Notes under the pieces: model-generated | Databases searched by the model: none | What the model saw: the letters and a program-made list of their open reading frames with translations, nothing else | What the model was told of the DNA's origin: nothing | From: Streptomyces sp. NRRL S-340 | GTDB taxonomy: Bacteria > Actinomycetota > Actinomycetes > Streptomycetales > Streptomycetaceae | Assembly: GCF_000720185.1 (NCBI RefSeq) | Contig: NZ_JOIY01000057.1 | Location: 1-64,000, forward strand | DNA length: 64,000 nucleotides | Reading direction: 5' to 3' | Program-made: the position numbers and the translations under genes | Shown here: piece by piece, positions 43,605 to 50,922 of the stretch | Layout: every line of letters begins with the position of its first letter | How positions within the stretch are numbered: position 1 is the first letter of the stretch

Positions 43605-44021
43605 TTGTCCACCGTCATCGAGCAGACCGTCGAGGCGCGCCTGGTCGCCGCCGCGCCGCGGATGCCCAGCATTCCCGCAACGTTGCACTACGACCTGAGC
43701 GACCCGTTCGCGGTCCGCATGTCCTTCCCCGCCCCCGCCACCCTGGAGGGCGTGGAGGTCTGCTGGACGTTCGCCCGCGACCTGCTGGCGGCCGGGATGC
43801 AGGCGCCGGAGGGACACGGGGACGTCCGGGTGCGGCCGTACGGCTACGACCGCACCGTCCTGGAGTTCCACGCCCCGGAGGGCACCGCGGTGGTGCACGT
43901 CCGCAGCGGCGAGATCCGGCGGTTCCTCCAGGCCAGCAGCGAACTGGTGCCCGTCGGCTCCGAACACCGCCGGCTCGACCTCGACCACGACCTGGCCGTG
44001 CTCATGGGGGACGCCTGCTAG
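43605..44021 (+). CDS. ssgD: SsgA-like sporulation and cell division protein (SsgD)
   Basis: A 138-residue member of the SsgA-like family found only in sporulating actinomycetes. These proteins control septum placement, cell-wall turnover and spore maturation. Family features are the central YDLSDPFAVRMSF, WTFARDLL, VRVRPYGYDRTVLEFHAPEG (in parts) and LDLDHDLAVLMGDAC. Start is a TTG at 43605 with GGGAG seven bases upstream; an upstream GTG-type frame is not family-like. The paralogue name SsgD rests on the match I recall to S. coelicolor SCO6722 and on gene order; the family call itself is secure. Confidence 0.88.
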   Translation: MSTVIEQTVEARLVAAAPRMPSIPATLHYDLSDPFAVRMSFPAPATLEGVEVCWTFARDLLAAGMQAPEGHGDVRVRPYGYDRTVLEFHAPEGTAVVHVRSGEIRRFLQASSELVPVGSEHRRLDLDHDLAVLMGDAC

Positions 44022-44041
44022 GCCCTGTGGATGTCCGAGAG

Positions 44042-44063
44042 GGCCCTGGGTCTGCCCTGGGCC
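44042..44063. terminator. Short hairpin between convergent ssgD and GPP34 genes
   Basis: GGCCCTGGG-TCTG-CCCTGGGCC forms a 9-bp stem with one T-T mismatch and a 4-base loop, in the 46-base gap between two convergent stop codons. Probably serves both directions. Confidence 0.45.
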
Positions 44064-44067
44064 TGCT

Positions 44068-44808
44068 CTAGGTCAGGTCGCCCCGGTCGGCCGGCTCCGG
44101 GCACGGAGACGTCCGCCGCAGCGCGGTCCGGATCTCTCGGACGACCGTGCGCAGGGCGGGGTCCGCCGCCGCGCTGCGCTCGGTCAGTTCCTCCAGCCGT
44201 TCGTCCAGTTCCCCGGCGGCCCGCCGGTGGTGACCGTGACCGCCGTCCCCGCCGCCGGACAGGACGGTGCGCAGCCCGGCGGCCGACGCGAGGACGACGA
44301 CGGCCGCGTCCCGCGCGGAGACCTCCGCGGCGGGTCGCGCGCCGTCGAGCGCCTGCCGCGCCCCGGCCCGCAGCGCATCCGCGACGTCGGCGCGTTCGAG
44401 GGTGTGCCCGGTGACCGGCAGCACACCGAGCCGGCGCCGTCTCCGTGCGCGCAGGCACCCCTCGGCGGCCAGCTGGTCCCGTACGGCCGTCAGGGTGTAC
44501 CCGGCCCGCAGGCTCACCCAGGTCCCCCAGGGGCGGGGCCGTGACTCACGGACGAGTTCGAGCAGGCCGTCCAGCACCGCGTCCCCGGTGGCGGCGTCGA
44601 GGTCGACGGGGGTCGCGATGCCGTCGTCGTCGACGAGCAGTCCGCGCTGGGCCAGCTCGGTGAGGGCGCCCGCCCTGACCAGGTGCTGCGGGCGGGCGGT
44701 CCCTTCCGCTGCGGGGTCGGGGTCCCAGGCCAGCAGACAGAGCCGGGCGGGCAGCGAGAACCGGTCGGGTGCGGACGGATCACTTGTCACGGGCGAGCCG
44801 TCGGGCAT
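44068..44808 (-). CDS. GPP34 (GOLPH3-like) family protein
   Basis: A 246-residue protein of the GPP34 family, whose eukaryotic members bind phosphatidylinositol 4-phosphate at Golgi membranes. Bacterial members are common in Streptomyces with unknown function. It opens with FSLPARLCLLAWDP, followed by the typical LVRAGALTELAQRGLL helix. A later RRRRLGVLPVTG hairpin is basic, as expected for membrane binding. The ATG at 44808 is chosen; GAGGT lies 11 bases upstream. It is divergent from the ABC-F gene. Confidence 0.84.
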   Translation of the reverse strand: MPDGSPVTSDPSAPDRFSLPARLCLLAWDPDPAAEGTARPQHLVRAGALTELAQRGLLVDDDGIATPVDLDAATGDAVLDGLLELVRESRPRPWGTWVSLRAGYTLTAVRDQLAAEGCLRARRRRRLGVLPVTGHTLERADVADALRAGARQALDGARPAAEVSARDAAVVVLASAAGLRTVLSGGGDGGHGHHRRAAGELDERLEELTERSAAADPALRTVVREIRTALRRTSPCPEPADRGDLT

Positions 44809-44860
44809 GGGCCGGATGACCTCCTTCACGCGGGGGGCGCGGGGCCCGCCCGGAAAGCCG

Positions 44861-44889
44861 TTGACAGCCGTACCCGCCACTCCTACGGT
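44861..44889 (+). promoter_or_regulatory. Consensus vegetative promoter of the ABC-F gene
   Basis: TTGACA (44861-44866), exactly 17 bases, then TACGGT (44884-44889): a near-ideal housekeeping sigma (HrdB) promoter. Transcription should begin near 44896, about 237 bases before the ABC-F start codon. Confidence 0.7.
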
Positions 44890-45132
44890 GTACGACGTCC
44901 CTGTTGCCGCCGATCGGAGAAGGACGTTGCTCGTCTGAGGTCCTGAGACACCGCGTCACACCGCACAGGTGTGTGCGTCGCGTGCGACCTCGGCGTAGAG
45001 CCGTCCCGGAGGAAGTCGGCCCAGGGCTTTTCTCATGCCCGGTGGAGCCGGTCCTACACGGTGCCCGTCGTCTCGCGGTGTCCAGACACGCGTGTGCCCC
45101 TGCCCACCGCACCGAGCAACCGCGAGGCGCCC
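44890..45132 (+). promoter_or_regulatory. Long 5' leader of the ABC-F gene, possible attenuator
   Basis: A leader of about 235 bases with two candidate very short ORFs: TTG-CTC-GTC-TGA at 44927-44938 behind GGAGAAGGA, and a GTG-started 9-codon frame at 44969-44998. A U-run (TTTTCTC at 45028-45034) follows a GC-rich segment in which AGAGCC (44997-45002) can pair with GGCTTT (45025-45030). Such leaders control antibiotic-inducible ABC-F genes. Attenuation here is inference. Confidence 0.4.
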
Positions 45133-46758
45133 ATGTCCGCATCCCTCTCCTGCACCTCCCTGTCCTTCGCCTGGCCCGACGGCACCCCGGTCCTCACCGG
45201 GCTCGACATCGCCTTCGGCCCGGGCCGCACCGGCCTCGTCGGGGCCAACGGCTCGGGGAAGTCCACCCTGTTGAAACTGATGGCGGGCGAACTGACCCCG
45301 TCCGGCGGCGTCGTCCGCACGGCCGGCGAGATCGGTCACCTCCCGCAGAACGTCACCCTGGACACCGCGCTCCGGGTCGACCAGGCCCTCGGCATCGCCC
45401 GGCGGCGGGCCGCGCTGCGCGCCATCGAGGCGGGCGACGCGTCCGAGGAGCACTTCGAGACCGTCGGCGACGACTGGGACGTCGAAGAACGCGCCCTGGC
45501 CGCCCTCGGTGAACTCGGTCTCGGCCACATCGGTCTGGACCGCACGGTCGGCGAGGTGTCCGGCGGCGAGTCGGTGCTGCTGCGGCTGGCCGCGCTGCTG
45601 CTGCGCCGGCCCGACGTGCTGCTGCTGGACGAGCCGACCAACAACCTCGACCTGTACGCGCGCCGGCGGCTGTACGCGGCCGTCTCCGCCTGGCCCGGCA
45701 CGCTGGTCGTGGTCAGCCACGACCGCGAACTGCTGGAGCTGGTCGACCAGATCGCCGACCTGCGGGCCGGCCAGGTCACCTGGTACGGCGGCAACTTCTC
45801 GGCGTACGAGGAGGCCCTCGCCGTCGAACAGGAGGCCGCCGGGCGGATGGTCCGCGTCGCCGAGGCCGACCTGCGCAAGCAGAAGCGCGAACTGGCCGAC
45901 GCGCACGTCAAACTGTCCCGCCGCAAGCGGTACGGCCAGAAGATGTACGACACCAAGCGCGAACCCCGGGCGGTGATGAAGCAGCGCAGACGCACGGCGC
46001 AGGAGTCCGCGGGCAAGCACCGCATCATGCACGAGGAGAAGCTCGCCGAGGCCAGGGAACGGCTCGACGAGGCGGTGGAGGCGGTGCGCGAGGACGACGA
46101 GATCCGCGTCGAGCTGCCGTACACGGCGGTCCCGCCGGGCCGTACCGTCCTCACCCTGCGCAACCTTGAACTGGCGTACGGCGCACGGGTGCGCGGCGGA
46201 CTCGACGTGCACGGCCCGGAGCGCGTCGCGCTGCTCGGCCGCAACGGCGCCGGGAAGACGACGCTGCTGCGCACGGTGGCCGGGGAGCTGGCTCCGGTGT
46301 CGGGTGAGGCGGAGGTGCACGTTCCGCTGAGGTTCCTGCCGCAGCGGCTCGACGTCCTCGACGGCGGGCTGAGCATCGCCGAGAACGTGGCCCGTCTCGC
46401 GCCGGGCGCCACGGAGAACGTGATCCGGGCCCGTCTGGCCCGCTTCCTGTTCCGGGGCGCCCGGGCCGGCCAGAAGGCGGCGACCCTGTCCGGCGGGGAA
46501 CGCTTCCGGGCCACGCTGGCCGCGCTCATGCTCGCCGAACCCGCGCCGCAACTGCTGCTGCTCGACGAGCCGACGAACAACCTCGACATGGCGAGCGTGC
46601 GCCGGCTGACGGCCGCCCTGGAGTCCTACGAGGGCGCGCTGCTCGTGGCCGGACACGACGTACCGTTCCTGGAGTCCATCGGCATCACCCGGTGGCTGCT
46701 GCTGGAGGGCGGAGAGCTGAAGGAGACCACACGGGAGGCGATCGTGGAACTGGCGTAG
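45133..46758 (+). CDS. ABC-F family ATPase, antibiotic-resistance type candidate
   Basis: A 541-residue protein with two ABC cassettes and no membrane segments. Walker A motifs are GANGSGKST and GRNGAGKTT; signatures are VSGGE and LSGGERFRA; Walker B regions read LLLDEPTNNLDLYARR and LLLDEPTNNLDMAS. A long charged linker (about residues 225-320, with RRKRYGQKMYDTKREPRA) sits between the cassettes and is longer than in EttA-like housekeeping factors, as in ribosome-protection proteins. The ATG at 45133 follows GAGG. The consensus promoter and long leader suggest drug-inducible expression. The drug spectrum cannot be predicted. Confidence 0.9.
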   Translation: MSASLSCTSLSFAWPDGTPVLTGLDIAFGPGRTGLVGANGSGKSTLLKLMAGELTPSGGVVRTAGEIGHLPQNVTLDTALRVDQALGIARRRAALRAIEAGDASEEHFETVGDDWDVEERALAALGELGLGHIGLDRTVGEVSGGESVLLRLAALLLRRPDVLLLDEPTNNLDLYARRRLYAAVSAWPGTLVVVSHDRELLELVDQIADLRAGQVTWYGGNFSAYEEALAVEQEAAGRMVRVAEADLRKQKRELADAHVKLSRRKRYGQKMYDTKREPRAVMKQRRRTAQESAGKHRIMHEEKLAEARERLDEAVEAVREDDEIRVELPYTAVPPGRTVLTLRNLELAYGARVRGGLDVHGPERVALLGRNGAGKTTLLRTVAGELAPVSGEAEVHVPLRFLPQRLDVLDGGLSIAENVARLAPGATENVIRARLARFLFRGARAGQKAATLSGGERFRATLAALMLAEPAPQLLLLDEPTNNLDMASVRRLTAALESYEGALLVAGHDVPFLESIGITRWLLLEGGELKETTREAIVELA

Positions 46759-46943
46759 CGGGCCTGCTCCCTGCGGGGGGGCGGAAGGGTGTGACATGGC
46801 TCTCGGTGCCGCTGCGGGAGCGCTGTGGCCGGTCCTGCCGCCGGCCCTCCCTCCGGCGCCGGGACCTGCGCCTTGCGGAGCCTGGCACGACCGGTCGGCT
46901 TTGCGGGGCCGGTGACCTGATCAGTGATCTTTACGGCACCCTT

Positions 46944-46993
46944 AACCTACGGCTTCGTAACCTACGGGTTCGTAGCCTACGATCCCGTAGGTT
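46944..46993. promoter_or_regulatory. 35-bp near-perfect palindrome with tandem half-sites upstream of the desaturase
   Basis: Three tandem 15-bp units start at 46944, 46959 and 46974 (AACCTACGGCTTCGT, AACCTACGGGTTCGT, AGCCTACGATCCCGT). The last two plus the following AGGTT form a 35-bp dyad centred on 46976, with 17-bp arms and one mismatch (outer AACCTACGGG and CCCGTAGGTT). TACGAT inside it could be a -10, so a bound regulator would block transcription of the desaturase gene 120 bases downstream. The likely binder is a TetR-type lipid regulator, but none is in the window. Confidence 0.65.
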
Positions 46994-47113
46994 CAAGCCA
47001 TCGGACCGGCACCGCTCGCCGGTCCGGTCCGGCGTCCCCCGCCGGTTTCCCGTCTCCCTCAGTTCCGCTGTTCCCGCCGGCCCCGCCCGGCACGTGCGTC
47101 CCCTGGAGTAACC

Positions 47114-48088
47114 TTGACGATCACCTCCCCTCACCTCGGCAGTTCGTCCGCCTGGACCGACGCACGGATGCTGTACGCGCTGGAGGAGGTGGTCGAGAAG
47201 GAACTCGACCGGCACCTGCGGGTCGCCAAGGACTGGATGCCGCACGAGTACGTCCCCTGGAGCGACGGCCGCAACTTCCCCGGTCTCTTCGCGGACGGCG
47301 AGGCCTGGGACAAGGAACAGTCGAAGGTGACGGAGATCGGCCGGATCGCCCTCGTCGTCAACCTGCTGACCGAGGACAACCTCCCCAGCTACCACCACGA
47401 GATCGCCACGCTCTTCGGCCGTGACGGCGCCTGGGGCACCTGGGTGCACCGCTGGACCGCCGAGGAGGGCCGGCACGGCATCGTGATGCGCGACTACCTG
47501 CTCGCCTCGCGCGCGGTCGACCCGGACAAGCTGGAGCGGTTCCGGATGGCGCACATGAGCGAGGGCTTCGAGTCCGACAACAGCCACTCGATGCTGCACT
47601 CGGTCGCCTACGTCGCCTTCCAGGAACTGGCCACCCGCATCTCGCACCGCAACACCGGCCACCAGTCGGGCGACCCGGTCTGCGACCGCATGCTGGCGCG
47701 CATCGCGACCGACGAGAACCTGCACATGATCTTCTACCGCAATCTGCTGAAGGCGGCCTTCGAGATCGCGCCCGACCTCACCATGCAGGCGGTGCGGGAC
47801 GTCGTGGTCAATTTCCGCATGCCGGGCCACGGCATCCCCGGCTTCGAGCGGGCCGCCGCCCAGATGGCCATCGGCGAGGTCTACAACCTGCGCATCCACC
47901 ACGACGACGTGCTCCAGCCGGTGCTGCGCTTCCTGAAGATCATGGAGATCGACGGGCTGGGCCCCGAGGGCCGGCAGGCGCAGGAGGAGCTGGGCATGTT
48001 CATGGGCGGACTGGACGCCGAGGCCACGACGTTCGACGAGCGGCTGGCGGCGCGCAAGGCGCGGATGGCGGCGCGAGCGAGCGCCTGA
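47114..48088 (+). CDS. Acyl-[acyl-carrier-protein] desaturase (diiron, soluble)
   Basis: A 324-residue ferritin-like desaturase that introduces double bonds into acyl-ACP, altering membrane fluidity. Diiron ligands are visible in order: LTEDNLPSYHHEI, WTAEEGRHG (Glu and His) and ATDENLHMIFY (Glu and His). No membrane segments. The start is TTG at 47114 with GGAG five bases upstream. Its control region carries the large palindrome at 46959-46993. It is monocistronic and convergent with the WhiB-like gene. Electron donors are not encoded nearby. Confidence 0.92.
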   Translation: MTITSPHLGSSSAWTDARMLYALEEVVEKELDRHLRVAKDWMPHEYVPWSDGRNFPGLFADGEAWDKEQSKVTEIGRIALVVNLLTEDNLPSYHHEIATLFGRDGAWGTWVHRWTAEEGRHGIVMRDYLLASRAVDPDKLERFRMAHMSEGFESDNSHSMLHSVAYVAFQELATRISHRNTGHQSGDPVCDRMLARIATDENLHMIFYRNLLKAAFEIAPDLTMQAVRDVVVNFRMPGHGIPGFERAAAQMAIGEVYNLRIHHDDVLQPVLRFLKIMEIDGLGPEGRQAQEELGMFMGGLDAEATTFDERLAARKARMAARASA

Positions 48089-48099
48089 CCGGTCACGGC

Positions 48100-48228
48100 G
48101 GACGAAGGCCGATCGCCGGCGGGCAGGAAGCTGCGGCGTCGGCGGACGGGAACCGATCGCCGGCGGACAGGTCCAGGTCACCGGCGGAACGGTCCGGGGA
48201 CGGCAGAAGCTGCGCGGTGGCCCGCTCG
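48100..48228. repeat. Imperfect tandem repeats in a convergent gap
   Basis: Three diverged copies of a CCGATCGCCGGCGG-CAGG unit (near 48109, 48151 and 48178) and two copies of CAGAAGCTGCG-like sequence fill the gap between the desaturase and WhiB-like genes. They may form mRNA 3' structures; no clean terminator was found. Confidence 0.5.
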
Positions 48229-48474
48229 CTAGCGGGCCGCTCGCCGCAGGTTCTGCCGTTCCTTCTCGGACAGGCCGCCCCAGACGCCGAAGCGTTCGTC
48301 GTTGGCCAGCGCGTACTCCAGGCAGGCCGGGCGCATCTCGCACAGGGCGCAGATGCGCTTCGCCTCGCGCACGGAACTGCCCGGCTCGGGGAAGAAGAAG
48401 TCACCCCCGGTCTGTGCGCACAGGGCCTGGGCCTGCCAGGCGGGGGCGTCCGGGGTGATCGTCTCGATGTGCAT
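48229..48474 (-). CDS. WhiB-like iron-sulfur regulator
   Basis: An 81-residue Wbl protein. The four cluster-ligating cysteines are Cys19, Cys42, Cys45 and Cys51 (C-x22-C-x2-C-x5-C), followed by the GVWGG turn at 63-67 and a short basic C-terminus (KERQNLRRAAR) for DNA binding. Wbl proteins bind a [4Fe-4S] cluster and usually act with the principal sigma factor. This copy is short and none of the well-known Wbl names (WhiB, WhiD, WblA, WblC) is claimed. ATG at 48474. Confidence 0.93.
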   Translation of the reverse strand: MHIETITPDAPAWQAQALCAQTGGDFFFPEPGSSVREAKRICALCEMRPACLEYALANDERFGVWGGLSEKERQNLRRAAR

Positions 48475-48676
48475 GAGCCAGATCGTGCCGGGCGGCGAAA
48501 AACGTTCGATCAACGCGGGATCAACACCGCGTCCGGGAGCCCTCCCCCGGATGATCCGCCGGGGGCGGCCCGTGCGCACGGCGGCGCGCGGAGCCGGAGC
48601 CTTCCGGCAGCGATCGCCGGTGGGCGGTGCGAGACTCGGCAGAGCAGGCCACGAGTCCCTTCGAAGGAGGGCGACG

Positions 48677-49480
48677 ATGCTCACCACCCGTTTCGTGGAC
48701 GGCGCTCCGAACTGGATCGATGTCGCCACCCCCGACATCGACGGTGCTCGTTCCTTCTACGCCGGGCTCTTCGGCTGGGACTTCCGCTCCGCGGGCCCCG
48801 ACGCCGGCGGCTACGGCTTCTTCCAGCTCGACGGCAGGGCCGTGGCCGGCGGCATGCAGGTGACGGCGGAGCAGGCTCCGCCGGCGTGGACGGTGTACTT
48901 CCGGTGCGGCGACGCACAGGCCGTCGCGAAGGCCGCCGAGGAGGCGCACGGCAGAGTGCTGGCCGGGCCGGTGGACGTGATGGACCAGGGGCGCGTGGCG
49001 CTCCTCGCCGACCGGGCGGGGGTGCCCTTCGGCCTCTGGCAGCCGGGGCACCGCAAGGGCCTGGACGCCGCCGGTGAGCCGGGCTCGCTGTGCTGGGTCG
49101 AGCTGTACACGCCGGACCTCGCGGCGGCGGCCGCGTTCTACCACCGGATGCTCGGGCTGGAGACCTCGGCGGTCTCGTTCCCCGGTGGCTCCTACACCTG
49201 CGTCAATCCCGCGGCCGGCGGGGAGGACGCCATGTTCGGCGGCATCGTCCCGCTGGGCGACGACCCGGTCGAGGCGGCTGCGGGGGCGGCCGGGGCCCAC
49301 TGGCTGCCGTACTTCGCCGTCGCGGACGCGGACGCCGTCGTCGACCGGGCACGCGACCTGGGCGGTACGGTCCGCATGGCGGCCACCGACATCCCCGGCG
49401 TCGGCCGCGTGGCCCGGCTCGCCGACCCGCACGGCGCCCGCTTCGCGGTGCTCAGGCCGGCGCCGCGGCAGCAGGCCTGA
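48677..49480 (+). CDS. VOC family protein (tandem glyoxalase-like domains)
   Basis: A 267-residue soluble protein with two vicinal-oxygen-chelate domains: residues 1-130 (NWIDVATPDIDGARSFYAGL and FGLWQPG) and 135-267 (CWVELYTPDLAAAAAFYHRM and GARFAVLRP). The family includes glyoxalases, dioxygenases and resistance proteins. Typical His/Glu metal ligands are not obvious at the usual positions, so the activity cannot be predicted; Streptomyces has many such copies. AGGAGG seven bases before the ATG makes the start secure. Confidence 0.88.
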   Translation: MLTTRFVDGAPNWIDVATPDIDGARSFYAGLFGWDFRSAGPDAGGYGFFQLDGRAVAGGMQVTAEQAPPAWTVYFRCGDAQAVAKAAEEAHGRVLAGPVDVMDQGRVALLADRAGVPFGLWQPGHRKGLDAAGEPGSLCWVELYTPDLAAAAAFYHRMLGLETSAVSFPGGSYTCVNPAAGGEDAMFGGIVPLGDDPVEAAAGAAGAHWLPYFAVADADAVVDRARDLGGTVRMAATDIPGVGRVARLADPHGARFAVLRPAPRQQA

Positions 49481-49510
49481 GCGAGCACCGGGGCCGCACG
49501 GTGCGCGGGG

Positions 49511-50557
49511 TCATGCCGAGGCCCGGCGGATCAAGACGGTGGGCAGGACGATGCCGCGCCGGTCGTCCTCCGTCCGTCGGCCGGGGCCCGCGGGACGTGA
49601 GGCGTGCCGGTCGCCAAGCAGGAGGCGGGCCATCAGGCGGCCCATCTCCTCGATGTCCTGACGGACGGTCGTCAGCGGCGGATCGGTCTGCTCGGCGACG
49701 GGCAGCATGTCGTCGAACCCGACGACGGCGACGTCCTCGGGCACCCGCAGTCCGCGTTCGCGCAGGACGCGCAGGGCGCCCGCGGCACTGAGGTCGTTGG
49801 CGGCGAACACGGCGTCCAGGCCGGGCAGCCGGTCGAGGAGTTCACGCATGGCGCGCTCGCCCCCGGCGGGCGTGAAGTCGCTCACCGCGACCAGCCCCGG
49901 GTCGTCGTCGCCCATGACGTCGCAAAAGCCTTCGAGCCGGTCCGCCGCCGAGGTCTGGTCCAGCGGCCCGGAGATGTGGGCGATCCGCCTGCGGCCGAGT
50001 CCGGCCAGGTGCCGTACGGCCGTCCGGGCACCGCCCCTGTTGTCGCTGTCGACGTACACCGCCTCCCGAGTGCCGTCGCTCCAGCCGGGCCGGCCGCCGA
50101 ACACGGTCGGCACGCCGGCGCGCTGGATCAGGCCGGGCAGCGGGTCGTCGAGGTGGAGCGAGAAGACCAGCGCGCCGTCGACGTGACCGCCGGCGAGGTA
50201 GCGCCCGACCCGGGCGTGGTCCTCGCGGCCTTCCGTGAGCAGCAGCACGAGCTGTGCGTCGTGGGCCGTCAGTTCCTTGCTGATCCCGCGCAGTTGCAGC
50301 GCGAAGAAGGGGTCGGCGAAGACGCGTGTCTCCGGTTCGGCGATGACGACGGCGACGGCGTCGTGCCGCTTGGTCACCAGGCTGCGGGCCGCCTGGTTGG
50401 GGACGTACCCGAGTTCCTCCACCGCCCGCCGGACCCGCGCGGCGAGCGGCTCGCGCACGCCCTCCCCGCCGTTGACCACCCGGGACACGGTGGCCCGGGA
50501 CACACCCGCCCGCGCGGCCACGGCCTCCAGCGTCGGACGCGGCGCTGTCTCGCTCAC
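49511..50557 (-). CDS. LacI family transcriptional regulator
   Basis: A 348-residue repressor. The N-terminal helix-turn-helix and hinge are at residues 9-55 (LEAVAARAGVSRATVSRVVN then PNQAARSLVTKR). A periplasmic-binding-protein-like sugar-sensing domain follows (VPTVFGGRPG, VYVDSDNRGGARTAV, ISGPLDQTSAADRLEGF, DAVFAANDLSAAGAL). GAGGAG precedes the GTG start. A perfect palindrome typical of LacI operators lies 58 bases upstream, indicating autoregulation. No sugar transport or hydrolase genes adjoin it, so its targets lie elsewhere. Confidence 0.92.
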   Translation of the reverse strand: MSETAPRPTLEAVAARAGVSRATVSRVVNGGEGVREPLAARVRRAVEELGYVPNQAARSLVTKRHDAVAVVIAEPETRVFADPFFALQLRGISKELTAHDAQLVLLLTEGREDHARVGRYLAGGHVDGALVFSLHLDDPLPGLIQRAGVPTVFGGRPGWSDGTREAVYVDSDNRGGARTAVRHLAGLGRRRIAHISGPLDQTSAADRLEGFCDVMGDDDPGLVAVSDFTPAGGERAMRELLDRLPGLDAVFAANDLSAAGALRVLRERGLRVPEDVAVVGFDDMLPVAEQTDPPLTTVRQDIEEMGRLMARLLLGDRHASRPAGPGRRTEDDRRGIVLPTVLIRRASA

Positions 50558-50614
50558 TTCGGGGCTCCTCACAAGCGGCTGCGGCACAGGATAGCCCCGC
50601 GTCCGCCACCGGAT

Positions 50615-50626
50615 GAGAGCGCTCTC
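50615..50626. promoter_or_regulatory. LacI-family operator (GAGAGCGCTCTC)
   Basis: A perfect 12-bp palindrome, in the context TGAGAGCGCTCTCC, close to the GC-centred GAGCGCTC operators of actinobacterial LacI regulators such as CebR. It lies 58 bases upstream of the LacI start codon. Confidence 0.7.
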
Positions 50627-50695
50627 CCCGCCCTTAGAGCTGCGAACAAAAGTGGGCCCCGGTGGGCGGCGCCCGGCACGCGCCCTCGCCGCGTT

Positions 50696-50736
50696 GCCGG
50701 AAGGCCCTGGTAGCTCCGCTACAAGAACCTTCCGGC
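50696..50736. repeat. 41-base near-perfect hairpin downstream of the polymerase gene
   Basis: Arms GCCGGAAGG-CCCTG-GTAGC (50696-50714) and GCTAC-AAGAA-CCTTCCGGC (50718-50736) match in 16 of 19 positions around a TCC loop, and GCCCGG/CCGGGC pairs flank it. It lies in a 340-base region (50558-50901) with no gene apart from the LacI operator. It could be a mobile-element remnant or an extra terminator. Confidence 0.5.
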
Positions 50737-50880
50737 GCCTTGCGATCGCACGCACCGGACACCGGGCACGGTCGGACGGCGGTCCGGCTCCGGGTGCACC
50801 GCGATCCGGGCGCACTGCACCTCGGACGTCGTCTCCTGCCGCGGCATCCGGATCGAGGAGCCGCAGCACCCCTCGGGACC

Positions 50881-50922
50881 GAGGGCCCGGCCGTCAGCCG
50901 ATCAGGTGACGGCCGGGCCCTC
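50881..50922 (-). terminator. Strong hairpin spanning the stop codon of the polymerase gene
   Basis: Perfect 16-bp arms (GAGGGCCCGGCCGTCA and its complement) with a 10-base loop that contains the leftward gene's TGA (50904-50902). The stem therefore includes the last coding codons. Confidence 0.75.

Noticed and set aside
44971..45132. In-frame 54-codon extension of the second ABC-F protein
   Set aside because: It has no ribosome binding site, no ABC-F-like sequence, and overlaps the leader; ATG 45133 has GAGG and matches the usual N-terminus.
48100..48228. CRISPR array
   Set aside because: The repeats are diverged, only three in number, lack constant spacers, and no cas genes are present.
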